Part shown: positions 6,667 to 14,456 of the stretch, one piece after another | How positions within the stretch are numbered: position 1 is the stretch's first letter | Layout of the letters: every line of letters begins with the position of its first letter | Origin: a virus | Length of the DNA: 58,954 nucleotides | Direction: 5' to 3' (one strand) | IMG/VR virus record: IMGVR_UViG_3300045253_000079 | Location: 1 to 58,954 of that record | Made by a program: the position numbers and the translations under genes | The notes under the pieces: model-generated | What the model saw: only the letters and a program-made list of their open reading frames with translations | Told to the model about the DNA's origin: nothing | Database searches by the model: none

Positions 6667-8916
6667 TTATTCCCCTACTGGGACGATGTTGAGGATCGAA
6701 TGCGGCGCGAAGTTGTAGAGCGGGTACACGGTGCCTTGGATCGTGATCGTTTCAACCGCGCTATCGCGCAGGTTGCCAGCCGCCATGCTGACCGAGACCT
6801 GATTCAGCGCAAGGTAGTCGTAGCCGTAGCGCAGCGTGGACGCGCCGACCGGCGTGGTCGCAAGGTTCAGGATCACGTCCGTGCCGTCGATGTCGACGCT
6901 GTTGATGACCACGGTGCCGATGGTGTCCACCACCCGGAAGCCGTAGCCCGTAACCGCGCTGACGATGCTCGTGTCGATCGCCAGCGGGAGCGTCGGCACG
7001 TCGTAGCGTGCGCGAACCGTGTTGCCGCGCAGCGTTGCGGAGACAGGGTTGAGCCACTTCGGCTTCGTGCCCTTGATGACGAGCTGCTGGTACGCGCGCC
7101 CGACATATGCCCCGAACCACTTGTAGCCGACCGCTGAAAAGTGCAGGTTGCTCGAAGTGTTGCGCGGGAAGATATAGGTCGGCGACACGAGAACAAACCG
7201 GTTGTTCGTCTGCGCGAGATTCAGCTGCGCTTCGGCGACGTGCGGGTTCGACGTGATGTAGGGACTGAGCTGGTAGGTCAGGAAGTACACCGGTCCGCTC
7301 TGCCCGCTGATCGCCTTCGCATCCGTCTCAACGTCAATCTGCAGCTGGTTGAGCGCGGCCCTGTAGGCAGCGTAAGTCGTCCCGGCAGCGCCGTCCTGCT
7401 CGCCCTGCTCCCACGCGACGACCTGCAGCGCATAGCTGGCGTTGAGAGCCTTCGCACCGCTGATGTGCGGGAGCAGGCTCGATGTGTACCACGCGCTTCC
7501 CTTGGCCAGCTGTGAGATCGCATAACCGCCGTGGCCGGCCGCCGACGCAAGGATGATGTGGTCAGCCGGCTGCGCACCCGCAGCGACATTCAGCGTCACG
7601 GCGAAGTTCGCCGCACCCGAGCACAGGGTCTCGCCGTTCTCCGACGACCCGTCCGGCGTCGGCACGACAGCGTCTTCGACCAGCGGCTTGAACGCGGTGA
7701 AGTCGTAGGCCGAGCCCGTCCACGCGCGCGGGCCGCCGTTGAAGGTGACGTTCGAGTACGGCTGCGTCGTGCTGATCGCCGTGACCGCCCAACCGCCCAT
7801 CGACAGGGATTGTCCATAGGCAAGGATGTGGTTGATCGCACGCGCGACCGGAAGATCGGCGCCGGTCAGCGGCGTCAGCGCCGCTGCCTGTGGCCACGTC
7901 AAGCCCGACCCCACGAGCCGCCCCTTGCTAACGTCGTACGCCAGCAGCGGACGCAGCTGGTAGTCAGAGAACATCGGATAGAGGCTGGGAGACCCGCTGT
8001 ACTTCGGCGGCAGGCTCGGGTTGATATACCCCTGCACGTTCGCACTGGTCACCACCCCGTCGCCCACCACCGAGCGCGCCGCGGTGTCGTAGCCGAGCAG
8101 CACGCGCAGCTGGTAGTCGACCATCAGCGGGTACACCGTCCCGGCCGGCGCTGCGCTGCGCGCACCGATATTCAACGCCCGCACCGACGCCGCGGTCAGC
8201 ACCACCTCGTCCGCAGCCAGCTGGCTCGCCAGCGTCGTGGTACGATCCGCCGACTGCTGCCAGCTCCCCGCATCCACCGCCCCGAGCTTGATGTACAGCC
8301 CATCGTTCGCAACGGTGCCGTCGTTGGTGACGAACGCGAGCGTCCCGGCGGCATGGTGCAGGTCGGCGTTCATCGCCGCCACGCTCACGAACCCGATCGC
8401 CCCGGCCGCCTGCGCCGCTTGGACGGTACGCGCCAGCGCCAGCGCCGCGTTCGCCGCGTCGATCGCCGCCTGCTCACCGAGCTGCGCCGCGGTCGCGAGC
8501 GTGTTCACAGCCGCAATCGCTGCCATCGACGGCACCTTCACGTCGATGTCGACCTCGCGCAGGTACGGGGTGAACTGTGCGTTCATGGCCTCGGCGTGCG
8601 GCCACGTGTTCAGGTTGATGCTACCGGCGTCGAACGGCACCGTGATGTAGTACGGGGTCTGGCCCCCCTCGATCAGCTCGGTGACGCGGTAGGCCCACCC
8701 ACGCACTGCGATCACAGGGTCGTCGGTGGCCGGCAGCACGACCGAGAGCACGCCCGCCACCAGCTGCCCCACGATCCGGGTGGCCAGCACGACACCGCCC
8801 GGCAGGCCCTCGATCTGCGGCGACTCGAACACCACCGTGCCGCGCGCAGGCTGGCTGTCGCGGCGGTAGTAGGTCGCGGTGATCGGTACTTGGGTCCAGC
8901 TGGGCGGGAAGGTCAT
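6667..8916 (-). CDS. Tail fibre/spike with SGNH (sialate O-acetylesterase-like) domain
   Basis: The 749-residue protein starts with a virion-attachment-like region, then an Ala-rich helical segment (about 130-175), then a catalytic domain. Family motifs are ILAYGQSLSMG (about 368-378, nucleophile Ser), SAAGHGG, WEQGEQD and HFSAVGY (catalytic His), as in SASA/SGNH carbohydrate esterases. A beta-rich C-terminus follows. It would deacetylate capsule or O-antigen during adsorption. The last gene before it encodes a repeat-bearing fibre protein. The 668-residue antisense frame is a shadow. Confidence 0.82.
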   Translation of the reverse strand: MTFPPSWTQVPITATYYRRDSQPARGTVVFESPQIEGLPGGVVLATRIVGQLVAGVLSVVLPATDDPVIAVRGWAYRVTELIEGGQTPYYITVPFDAGSINLNTWPHAEAMNAQFTPYLREVDIDVKVPSMAAIAAVNTLATAAQLGEQAAIDAANAALALARTVQAAQAAGAIGFVSVAAMNADLHHAAGTLAFVTNDGTVANDGLYIKLGAVDAGSWQQSADRTTTLASQLAADEVVLTAASVRALNIGARSAAPAGTVYPLMVDYQLRVLLGYDTAARSVVGDGVVTSANVQGYINPSLPPKYSGSPSLYPMFSDYQLRPLLAYDVSKGRLVGSGLTWPQAAALTPLTGADLPVARAINHILAYGQSLSMGGWAVTAISTTQPYSNVTFNGGPRAWTGSAYDFTAFKPLVEDAVVPTPDGSSENGETLCSGAANFAVTLNVAAGAQPADHIILASAAGHGGYAISQLAKGSAWYTSSLLPHISGAKALNASYALQVVAWEQGEQDGAAGTTYAAYRAALNQLQIDVETDAKAISGQSGPVYFLTYQLSPYITSNPHVAEAQLNLAQTNNRFVLVSPTYIFPRNTSSNLHFSAVGYKWFGAYVGRAYQQLVIKGTKPKWLNPVSATLRGNTVRARYDVPTLPLAIDTSIVSAVTGYGFRVVDTIGTVVINSVDIDGTDVILNLATTPVGASTLRYGYDYLALNQVSVSMAAGNLRDSAVETITIQGTVYPLYNFAPHSILNIVPVGE

Positions 8917-8949
8917 GGAGGGCTCCGGGTGGCGGGGTCACCCCCGGAG

Positions 8950-9471
8950 TTACTTGGCGACCCAGCCGGTGTTGCCAGCACCCGATTCCTTCACGTACAG
9001 GGTGGTGCTGGCGCCGCCATTGGTGCGCAGGAACAGCGTGCCGACCGGCGCAGTGACCGCGGCCTCGGGGGTGCCGGCACCCGTCTGCACGAGCGCGGCA
9101 ACAGCCGTGGCGGAGACGTAGGCTACCCAGCCGGTGTTGCCGGCGCCGGTTTCCTTGACATAGATCGAGGTGCCGGCACCGCCGTTGGAACGCTGGTAGA
9201 CCGAGCCGACAGGAGCGGTAACGGCGCCCTCGGGCGTACCCGAGCCGCGGAAGAACACGGTGCCCGGGGAATTGGCGTAGTTGACCCAGCCGGTGTTGGT
9301 GTTGTCGCCGGTTTCCTTGACCCAGATCGTGTTGCCGGTGGCGGCATCGGTCTGGACGTACTTCTCGCCGATCTTGCCGGTGACAACGGAGTTCGGGGAC
9401 CCCGTACCGAAGCGGGAGCGGACGCGCTTGAGGTCGACTTCCATCTGGCGGAAGTGGGTGTGTCCGGACAT
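8950..9471 (-). CDS. Repeat-containing tail fibre protein
   Basis: The start at 9471 is fixed by AGGAGA seven bases before ATG; the frame upstream is spurious. The 173-residue product has a short helical N-terminus (SGHTHFRQMEVDLKRVRSR), then roughly three imperfect repeats combining TPEGAVTAPVGSVYQR, NGGAGTSIYVKETGAG and NTGWVAY, all beta-rich. Such W/G repeats are typical of fibre or spike baseplate-proximal segments. It is the first gene of the leftward fibre-lysis operon. Confidence 0.72.
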   Translation of the reverse strand: MSGHTHFRQMEVDLKRVRSRFGTGSPNSVVTGKIGEKYVQTDAATGNTIWVKETGDNTNTGWVNYANSPGTVFFRGSGTPEGAVTAPVGSVYQRSNGGAGTSIYVKETGAGNTGWVAYVSATAVAALVQTGAGTPEAAVTAPVGTLFLRTNGGASTTLYVKESGAGNTGWVAK

Positions 9472-9502
9472 GACGTTTCTCCTAGGAGAGGTGAGGAGCG
9501 GG

Positions 9503-9688
9503 GTGGTTGCGTGGGTAAGACTGCGCGCTTTGTGTGAGGGGGTCAAGGGGTCGGCTCTGGTAGGCCAGTCCAAGTCGGCTGCGACCATCACCGTTCCGCG
9601 CAACCTCGATGCCGACGATTGGGAGATGGTCAAGATGATGTTGGAGACGTACATCATCCGCATGCAGAAGAGGAGTCCCAAGAAATGA
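9503..9688 (+). CDS. Hypothetical 61-residue protein
   Basis: A small plus-strand gene divergent from the fibre operon. Its most protein-like part is the C-terminus (VPRNLDADDWEMVKMMLETYIIRM), probably a helix. The GTG at 9503 follows GAGGAG, a plausible ribosome site; an internal TTG is possible. It ends just before a hairpin and the tRNA gene. Function unknown. Confidence 0.45.
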   Translation: MVAWVRLRALCEGVKGSALVGQSKSAATITVPRNLDADDWEMVKMMLETYIIRMQKRSPKK

Positions 9689-9689
9689 A

Positions 9690-9722
9690 AAAGCCCGGCA
9701 AGCTCTGAATAGCTTGCCGGGC
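9690..9722. terminator. Hairpin with A-tract, terminator-like
   Basis: A perfect 12-bp stem (GCCCGGCAAGCT at 9693-9704 with AGCTTGCCGGGC at 9711-9722) and a 6-base loop. The flanking A-run sits on the left, so the U-tract arises only in leftward transcripts and the element would stop leftward RNA before the fibre promoter region. For rightward RNA it would act as a 3'-end hairpin for the small gene. Confidence 0.65.
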
Positions 9723-9745
9723 CAGATCACAAACTTTATAGCAAT

Positions 9746-9831
9746 GCCCGTGTGGCGAAACTGGTAGACGCAGCGGTCTTTAAAACCGACTCCTGGCAGG
9801 GAAATTGCGGGTTCGAGCCCCGCCACGGGCA
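9746..9831 (+). tRNA. Class II (Leu-type) tRNA, anticodon UUA, ochre suppressor
   Basis: The cloverleaf is complete: acceptor GCCCGTG/CACGGGC with A73; D-arm GCG/CGC around an AAACTGGTAGA loop; anticodon arm GCGGT-CTTTAAA-ACCGA (four pairs plus a G/A mismatch); a long variable arm (TCCT-GGC-AGGG); T-arm GCGGG-TTCGAGC-CCCGC. Canonical numbering puts anticodon UUA at 9780-9782, which reads the stop codon UAA and, by wobble, UAG. The long variable arm and A73 are leucine identity features. CCA is not encoded. TAA still ends about ten genes here, so suppression would be partial. Confidence 0.85.
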
Positions 9832-10134
9832 CATCACACTTGCTGCTGACATGGTAGCGAGGGCGTCCCTCTGTCCCTACAAAGTCAGGTCGTGGCCGAC
9901 TGCCGGATAGTAGCATTTCCGGGCCTTGTAGGCCAGTCCTGTACCTCAGTCCTTAAATCGGTATATGGAGGGGCTTGTTTTTTTCTGGGAAAAATCTCTG
10001 CGCTACGTAAAAGGGGGGTGCCGGCCCCTCAGCCTCGTGGTCCCTCATACCCCCCGGGTGGGGGCCTGTGCTCTTGGCTCACCGCATCGCACGCATCGTC
10101 TCCACGCGCTGCGGGGCCGTCAGCTCCGCGCGCG

Positions 10135-10151
10135 GTTATGCCGGGCATAAC
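10135..10151. promoter_or_regulatory. 17-bp palindrome, copy 1 (centre G)
   Basis: GTTATGCC-G-GGCATAAC, 66 bases before the 10218 gene. It ends 12 bases before a consensus TATAAT, so it covers the place of a -35 box, as an operator or activator site would. Confidence 0.9.
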
Positions 10152-10163
10152 TACGTGGTTCCG

Positions 10164-10169
10164 TATAAT
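10164..10169 (+). promoter_or_regulatory. Consensus -10 box before the 10218 gene
   Basis: A perfect TATAAT about 49 bases before the ATG. The -35 position falls inside palindrome copy 1, which has no TTGACA match, so the promoter may need a factor bound there or be blocked by one. Confidence 0.5.
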
Positions 10170-10217
10170 GGTCTTACTGGAGCACATCCCGTGCACAGTG
10201 AACCCTTGGAGAACATC

Positions 10218-11120
10218 ATGTCCGCCACGAAAACCCCGCTCGTTTCGTCGATTCAACCCGCGAATCCCAACGCGCCGGCATACATCGCGACTCCCGGTCA
10301 CAAGCAACGCATGACCGAACAGGCTCGGGAAGCCGCTGCAATCCTCGCAGGTGAATCTGTGCTCGGTCGCGCGTACCTTATCGGCGTCCGCTCCGCCATC
10401 GCGCACGGCCCGCTGTTGCCCGCGGAGCGCGCAGACTTCACCGGAAAATGGGAAACGAAGTCTGCAACGGACAAGACGCTGGTACCGTCTGGCGCGTGCG
10501 ATTCCTACGTGTCGCGCGTCAACACCGGACCGAAGGCAGCCAAGATCATTGGCCAGAAAAACGCGCTGGCGATCGTCGACTCGATCGAAAAGTCCCCGCC
10601 CATCGGGGTCAGGATGTATGAAGCCTGTGCGGTTGCGTTCCGCGCGATTGTCGCGGCCGCGAAGGACGACGGCGACACGACGAAGGCTAGCGCGCCGCAA
10701 GTCGTCGCGTTCACGGCCGCCGCGCGCGATGCGGTAAAAGCCCGCGTTGCCAAGCTCGCGAACGAGGACAAGACCGCGAAGACCACGCGCAAGCCTGCGA
10801 CCACAGCCAGCGCCAGCGTCACGCTCGCACCGTGCGCTCTCGCGGTCGCCGATGCCTGCCGCAAGTCGGAATCGGAGCTGCCGTTCGCACAGCAGCGCGC
10901 CAGCCTGCGCGCGTTGTCAGTGCAATTCGAATCGCAGTGCAAGCAAGGCATGCCGAAGCAAACGGCCGCCGTTGTCGCGCGCATCTCCGCGAGCTTCACG
11001 ACACTGTGCAAGGACTTCGGCGTTCTGGTACAGGCCGAAGGCAAGGACGCGGCGCCGCAGGACAAGCCGCAATCGCGCGGGCAAAAAGCGGCCGCAACGC
11101 GTCGCGCGAACCGCAAGTAG
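10218..11120 (+). CDS. Ala/Lys-rich hypothetical protein
   Basis: 300 residues starting at the ATG after TTGGAGAACATC; the longer frame reads through the palindrome and is rejected. Residues 30-160 look globular (VLGRAYLIGVRSAIAHGP, CDSYVSRVNTG). A Lys/Thr/Ala-rich linker lies at about 175-200, then a helical domain with three Cys, and a basic tail (SRGQKAAATRRANRK). A basic C-terminus fits nucleic-acid binding, but no family is recognised. It is a single-gene unit between palindrome copy 1 and a strong terminator, suggesting strong early expression. Confidence 0.75.
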   Translation: MSATKTPLVSSIQPANPNAPAYIATPGHKQRMTEQAREAAAILAGESVLGRAYLIGVRSAIAHGPLLPAERADFTGKWETKSATDKTLVPSGACDSYVSRVNTGPKAAKIIGQKNALAIVDSIEKSPPIGVRMYEACAVAFRAIVAAAKDDGDTTKASAPQVVAFTAAARDAVKARVAKLANEDKTAKTTRKPATTASASVTLAPCALAVADACRKSESELPFAQQRASLRALSVQFESQCKQGMPKQTAAVVARISASFTTLCKDFGVLVQAEGKDAAPQDKPQSRGQKAAATRRANRK

Positions 11121-11140
11121 AATCTCCCCAGTGCGAACCC

Positions 11141-11167
11141 AGCCGGCCCTTCGGGGCCGGCTTTTTT
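11141..11167 (+). terminator. Rho-independent terminator
   Basis: The stem AGCCGGCCC/GGGCCGGCT is closed by a UUCG tetraloop and followed by six T. It ends the 10218 transcript and isolates the AT-rich island downstream. Confidence 0.92.
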
Positions 11168-12091
11168 GTGCCCGCGTTTTGACCCTCACGCGTTCCCTGC
11201 CTGTTGGGCTGGCACGGTGCTTGCATGGCAGCGCACACGCGCTTTGCGCCCCTATGCAAGCCGCGTGCCAAGTGCCAATCATGACAGTTGGTTCAAGTCG
11301 CCGCGTGTGCGTTCAGTATGGTGACGACCCGTTTAACGATAATCCTGTGGCGCCAACAACTGGGCAGCAGAATGGATAGATGTTAATTAACTAGGATTGG
11401 TGGGGTTTATTGGATAGACCCCTTCGATAAACTATGACAGTTTTTCGTAGTCGCGGGGTTTAGTGGCTTTAAGTTTTACATGTGAACTGTGCAGCGCGAA
11501 GTGGCGGCAGGCTCGGCAGATAAGGATAAATCATGTTATGCCTGGCATAACTGGCGTTTCAGGTGCTAAACCCAACTTCGCAGCGATCGGCTCGGTCTAT
11601 CGGCAGTAATGGCAATCGGGTGGGTTAGGAGCCGGCAGAAGATTAAATAAAGCCCTATATATATAATACTATTACTAATAAGTGTATATATATATAGATG
11701 TTATTTAAAAAAACTGAAAACGACGCTCGTGTGAGAGTTTTAATTTTTGAATATATTGACTCACAAAACGCGTTTCGTACGCCATTCTACAGCCGAGTGC
11801 GAAATCAAGAACTCCTCATCTGTTTTTGAACTTTTTCCGCCATAGTAGATACAATGTAAATATGTTCCCCCAAACCCCCCAGATCCGCTAAACCTTCCAC
11901 ACCAATCCTAGCTTTCAATATTCCCCAATAAACCCAAATATTTACTCCGTACGACGAACACAGTTGAAACCCCTCAAACATCTGTTTGAACTCCTCCCAC
12001 AAACGATTCCTTTGCCCTTTCCCAATTAGCACCGCATATTTCCAACTTCGGCCCCCAAACCAATTATTCCTTAATAAACAACCATATACGC
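11168..12091. other. AT-rich island, possible replication origin
   Basis: From about 11380 the base composition drops sharply below the rest of the genome. It holds palindrome copy 2 and an AT-only inverted repeat (CTATATATATA at 11655-11665 with TATATATATAG at 11687-11697, 21-nt loop), and ends at a strong rightward promoter. A 32-codon frame at 11281-11379 lacks a ribosome site. An unwinding element of an origin, or a recently acquired segment, are both possible. Confidence 0.5.
11535..11551. promoter_or_regulatory. 17-bp palindrome, copy 2 (centre T)
   Basis: GTTATGCC-T-GGCATAAC inside the AT-rich island. It is the only copy without a gene start within about 130 bases downstream and the only one with T at the centre. 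Confidence 0.88.
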
Positions 12092-12098
12092 TTGACAC
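11805..12098 (-). CDS. Uncertain low-GC protein, 97 residues
   Basis: A minus-strand frame inside the AT-rich island, starting with GTG after AGAGG. The translation is aromatic and hydrophobic in places (GVNIWVYWGILKARIG) with a charged C-terminus (AEKVQKQMRSS). An internal ATG at 11989, preceded by GGAGGAG, could be the true start. Codon use is unlike the rest of the genome, so it is either foreign or not coding. Its 5' end overlaps the rightward promoter at 12092. Confidence 0.35.
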   Translation of the reverse strand: MSSVYGCLLRNNWFGGRSWKYAVLIGKGQRNRLWEEFKQMFEGFQLCSSYGVNIWVYWGILKARIGVEGLADLGGLGEHIYIVSTMAEKVQKQMRSS

Positions 12099-12120
12099 AA
12101 GCCTCTTGACATGCTATACT
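12092..12120 (+). promoter_or_regulatory. Strong sigma70-type early promoter
   Basis: TTGACA (12092-12097), a 17-base spacer, then TATACT (12115-12120): a near-perfect housekeeping promoter pointing into the early genes. A second TTGACA sits at 12106 within the spacer. Palindrome copy 3 lies about 110 bases downstream in the transcribed leader. Confidence 0.85.
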
Positions 12121-12238
12121 CCGCGCTAGAAGTGAGAGAAGTGCCTGCAAACCCACGCCATACAGCGATTCTGGAGTGGCCAACTTCGCTAACTTCTACG
12201 TCGCATGCACACAAGCCCGGCTGTGCACTCGATCTGTA

Positions 12239-12255
12239 GTTATGCCGGGCATAAC
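12239..12255. promoter_or_regulatory. 17-bp palindrome, copy 3 (centre G)
   Basis: GTTATGCC-G-GGCATAAC in the leader of the main early promoter, 33 bases before the 12289 start codon. A bound protein here could act as a roadblock rather than blocking polymerase entry. Confidence 0.9.
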
Positions 12256-12288
12256 CCTGCTGTACATTCAACCCATGGAGACACCCTC

Positions 12289-12528
12289 ATGAACACGCAT
12301 TCCGACCGCCACACGTTCCTCTGCCTCGACCCCTCGCTCAGCGTGGAGCTGGTGCAGCAGCCGCACCTCACGCGGGTGCACGACCGCTCGCCCGGTGCCG
12401 ACGCGTTCCGCAACCTGCTGGGCACGATCGCACCCGATGTGCTCGACGCGCTCTGGGAGATGCACGGTGACAACCCGTCCGAGTTCTGCCGCTGCGTCCG
12501 CATGCTGACCACGCGCCGCGTCCGCTGA
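12289..12528 (+). CDS. Hypothetical early protein, 79 residues
   Basis: Starts at the ATG behind GGAGACACCCTC. The product is acidic to neutral with a middle segment DAFRNLLGTIAPDVLDALWEMHG that looks like a helix pair, and a basic end. It is the first gene after the strong early promoter, a position often used for host-takeover proteins. No family recognised. Confidence 0.6.
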   Translation: MNTHSDRHTFLCLDPSLSVELVQQPHLTRVHDRSPGADAFRNLLGTIAPDVLDALWEMHGDNPSEFCRCVRMLTTRRVR

Positions 12529-12596
12529 CGCGGGCCGACCCCTCCATCCCCTGCGCGGTGGGGCGCGCACTACGAACCCTGCTTGGGAGTACAACC

Positions 12597-12704
12597 ATGA
12601 TCGCGCTTTACTACATCCTGTGGTACGCGTTGACGTACCTGTTGTGGGCGGTCGTCACCTATCGCATCGGCGCCCTGATCGTCGATGCGTACGACCGCAG
12701 CTGA
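12597..12704 (+). CDS. 35-residue single-span membrane microprotein
   Basis: A short gene with a good ribosome site (TGGGAGTACAACC-ATG). The product is nearly all one membrane helix rich in Tyr, Leu and Trp (ALYYILWYALTYLLWAVV) with a charged C-terminus (DAYDRS). Early phage membrane microproteins can alter host envelope or defence functions; no specific role can be assigned. Confidence 0.6.
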   Translation: MIALYYILWYALTYLLWAVVTYRIGALIVDAYDRS

Positions 12705-12775
12705 CCCACCCCCCATAGCGCATGGCATCCTGCTGTGCGCTTCACTGTGTCTGCTGCTGTTCCAACCCCACCCCG

Positions 12776-12792
12776 GTTATGCCGGGCATAAC
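12776..12792. promoter_or_regulatory. 17-bp palindrome, copy 4 (centre G)
   Basis: GTTATGCC-G-GGCATAAC in a 117-bp gap between the membrane microprotein and the 12822 gene, 29 bases before that gene's ATG. Confidence 0.9.
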
Positions 12793-12821
12793 CCCACCTC
12801 CACAGTATGGAGAATCGAACC

Positions 12822-13250
12822 ATGAACGCATCCTCGAACCTTCGTAACAACTCTGCGCGCAGGACCTATGTGCTCCTGCTGCGCATGACAGATCGCCGCG
12901 TCGCGCATGCCGTGGCGCAGCTGCACGCGCTGTACTCCCCGCGCATCCGCGTGCTGCTGTACGACAACCCGCTCACGGCCGAGTTCCACCGTGTGTACGA
13001 CGAGTGGTCGGCCCAGCTGGACGCTGTGAACGCGGCGGCGATGGCCGATCGGCACTGGCTGCGGCTGTCGCTGATGAAGGGCGCGTTGGCGCCGCCCGAG
13101 CCCGTGTACGCGCCCAAGACGGCAGCCGTGCGCGCAGCGGCGCTGGACGCTGGCTGCACGGTGCGTGAGCTGCCGCTGTTCCGCTTGGCGGACGACTACA
13201 TCGTCGACACGCAGCTGCTCGCAGCGTTCGGGGGAGCGTGCTGTGCGTAG
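12822..13250 (+). CDS. Hypothetical early protein, 142 residues
   Basis: The start is at the second in-frame ATG (after GGAGAATCGAACC). An alpha/beta character is suggested by YVLLLRMTDRRVAHAVAQLHALY, then IRVLLYDN, then helices, ending FGGACCA with paired Cys. No family recognised. Its end overlaps the next gene by 8 bases. Confidence 0.65.
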   Translation: MNASSNLRNNSARRTYVLLLRMTDRRVAHAVAQLHALYSPRIRVLLYDNPLTAEFHRVYDEWSAQLDAVNAAAMADRHWLRLSLMKGALAPPEPVYAPKTAAVRAAALDAGCTVRELPLFRLADDYIVDTQLLAAFGGACCA

Positions 13251-13548
13251 GCGGCTGCTGCTCGACGGCACCGCTGCATCCGCGCTCGACTCGGCCACGC
13301 GCGACGTGCAGGAGGTGTTCGCGCGTCAGTACCTGCTCGTGTGCCTGCTTGTGCTGGCACATGGGCTCGACCCCGCCACCGCTTGGCAGGAGAGCACAGA
13401 GGGTTTGCGCGTGGCGGACAGCAGCAACCATCGGCCCGACTACGACGCGGAGGTCGACGTGGGTTTGAACGGCGGCAGGGCGACGCAGGGATGGTGGTAT
13501 TCGTTCGAGGTTATGCCGGGCATAACCGAGGAGAGTGATCATGGCTAG
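13243..13548 (+). CDS. Hypothetical early protein, 101 residues
   Basis: A GTG start preceded by GGAGCGTGCT and overlapping the upstream stop. A hydrophobic helix (EVFARQYLLVCLLVLAHGLDPATAW, about 24-48) dominates. The last residues (FEVMPGITEESDHG) are encoded by palindrome copy 5, so the operator is embedded in the 3' end of the gene. Function unknown. Confidence 0.6.
   Translation: MRRRLLLDGTAASALDSATRDVQEVFARQYLLVCLLVLAHGLDPATAWQESTEGLRVADSSNHRPDYDAEVDVGLNGGRATQGWWYSFEVMPGITEESDHG
13510..13526. promoter_or_regulatory. 17-bp palindrome, copy 5 (centre G)
   Basis: GTTATGCC-G-GGCATAAC overlapping the 3' end of the 13243 gene, followed at once by GAGGAG and an ATG at 13541 that opens only a 22-codon frame. 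The next substantial gene starts at 13649. Confidence 0.9.
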
Positions 13549-13609
13549 GATCAACATGACGCCGAGGGTCGACAGCACGTACGGTGCACCGACGCACCAC
13601 AGTAGGTGA
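13541..13609 (+). CDS. Possible 22-residue leader peptide
   Basis: This ATG has a good ribosome site (GAGGAGAGTGATC) directly after palindrome copy 5 and opens a 22-codon frame ending 39 bases before the 13649 gene. It could be a leader peptide or a non-functional remnant. The sequence alone does not decide. Confidence 0.3.
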   Translation: MARINMTPRVDSTYGAPTHHSR

Positions 13610-13648
13610 TATGCTGCACCACAAACTTCCAACCATGAGGGGAAAACC

Positions 13649-14083
13649 ATGTACTCACACCTGACCCAAAGAAAGTCCAAGCTGTGGCTGTTCGACCTGA
13701 CCGGCCGTTACTGGTTCGTCGAGGTCGAGTCCGGACGCGCGGTGATGATCGAAAACGCGGACAACGACTCGGACTACCAGATCCCGCCCGGCCGCATCCA
13801 GCTGTTCGCTACGGACGGCAACGACAACGTGGAGCCGCTGTCGGCGCTGCTGCACGACCAGCCGGTGCGGATCACCTCGCATGGGTACATCATCGTGCAC
13901 GACGAGCGCGGTGCCGACTACCTGCTGCGCCTGCTCAAGCCGGTCGACCCGGCGCGGCTGGAGTGGACGTGGCAGCGATGGCTGACCACGTTCCTGATGA
14001 TGGGCGTGCTCGTGTTCGGGTTCGTGCTCGCGACCCAGCGCGCGTTCGAGATCGCGGTCGGCGCGTCGCTGCCGGTGCATTGA
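13649..14083 (+). CDS. Membrane-anchored early protein
   Basis: 144 residues with a soluble beta-rich N-terminal part (KLWLFDLTGRYWFVEVESG...) and one membrane helix at about 111-129 (WLTTFLMMGVLVFGFVLAT) near the C-terminus, so the bulk should face one side of the inner membrane as a tail-anchored protein. The start follows AGGGGAAAACC. No family recognised; a role in superinfection control or host envelope change is possible but unproven. Confidence 0.68.
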   Translation: MYSHLTQRKSKLWLFDLTGRYWFVEVESGRAVMIENADNDSDYQIPPGRIQLFATDGNDNVEPLSALLHDQPVRITSHGYIIVHDERGADYLLRLLKPVDPARLEWTWQRWLTTFLMMGVLVFGFVLATQRAFEIAVGASLPVH

Positions 14084-14084
14084 C

Positions 14085-14456
14085 GTGTCGGTCGCCCATG
14101 AAGTGTCGTGGCTGGAGCTGCGCGTGATGGCGGCGCAGCTGGGCATGCGCGAGGTGTTGCAGGTGTTCGCCAGCACGGCCAAGCCGACGGGTATCTGGGT
14201 CGACAGCAGGGCTGTCGTGGGCTGCTGCATGGGGTTGGTCGACTGGCAGGCGCGCACGTGGGAGCGCATCGAGGACATGTACACGCTCTCGGACTACGTG
14301 CTCAAGGCGCGCGTGCTGCGGTTCGACGAGATACCCTCGTCGATGCAGACGCAGATGTGCGACCCGTGCGGCAGGTATCTGAACGTGCATCCGGGTTGGG
14401 ATCATGCGCGTGCGAAGCTGCTGGAGTTCTCGCGCGCAGGGAGGTTGCCATGGTAA
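14085..14456 (+). CDS. Hypothetical protein with CxxC
   Basis: 123 residues from a GTG start one base after the previous stop. A helical first half (WLELRVMAAQLGMREVLQVF) is followed by MCDPCGRYLNVHPGWDHAR, a CxxC plus His that could bind metal. It stops with TAA inside the next gene's start region. Function unknown. Confidence 0.62.
   Translation: MSVAHEVSWLELRVMAAQLGMREVLQVFASTAKPTGIWVDSRAVVGCCMGLVDWQARTWERIEDMYTLSDYVLKARVLRFDEIPSSMQTQMCDPCGRYLNVHPGWDHARAKLLEFSRAGRLPW

Larger units (their letters stand above)
9832..10217 (+). other. Leader region without a convincing gene
   Basis: This 386-bp stretch between the tRNA and the first early gene holds a T-rich run (9981-9988), G/C-rich tracts at 10013-10070, palindrome copy 1 (10135-10151) and a consensus TATAAT at 10164-10169. 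No reading frame has a ribosome site and protein-like composition. Confidence 0.5.

Noticed and set aside
7531-9537. 668-codon plus-strand frame opposite the esterase fibre
   Set aside because: Arg/His/Gly-rich shadow of the opposite strand; the fibre motifs are on the minus strand.
9560-9939. 12-bp direct repeat GTAGGCCAGTCC at 9560 and 9928 around the tRNA, considered as an attachment site
   Set aside because: A 12-mer repeat is expected by chance many times in 59 kb, and there is no integrase gene.
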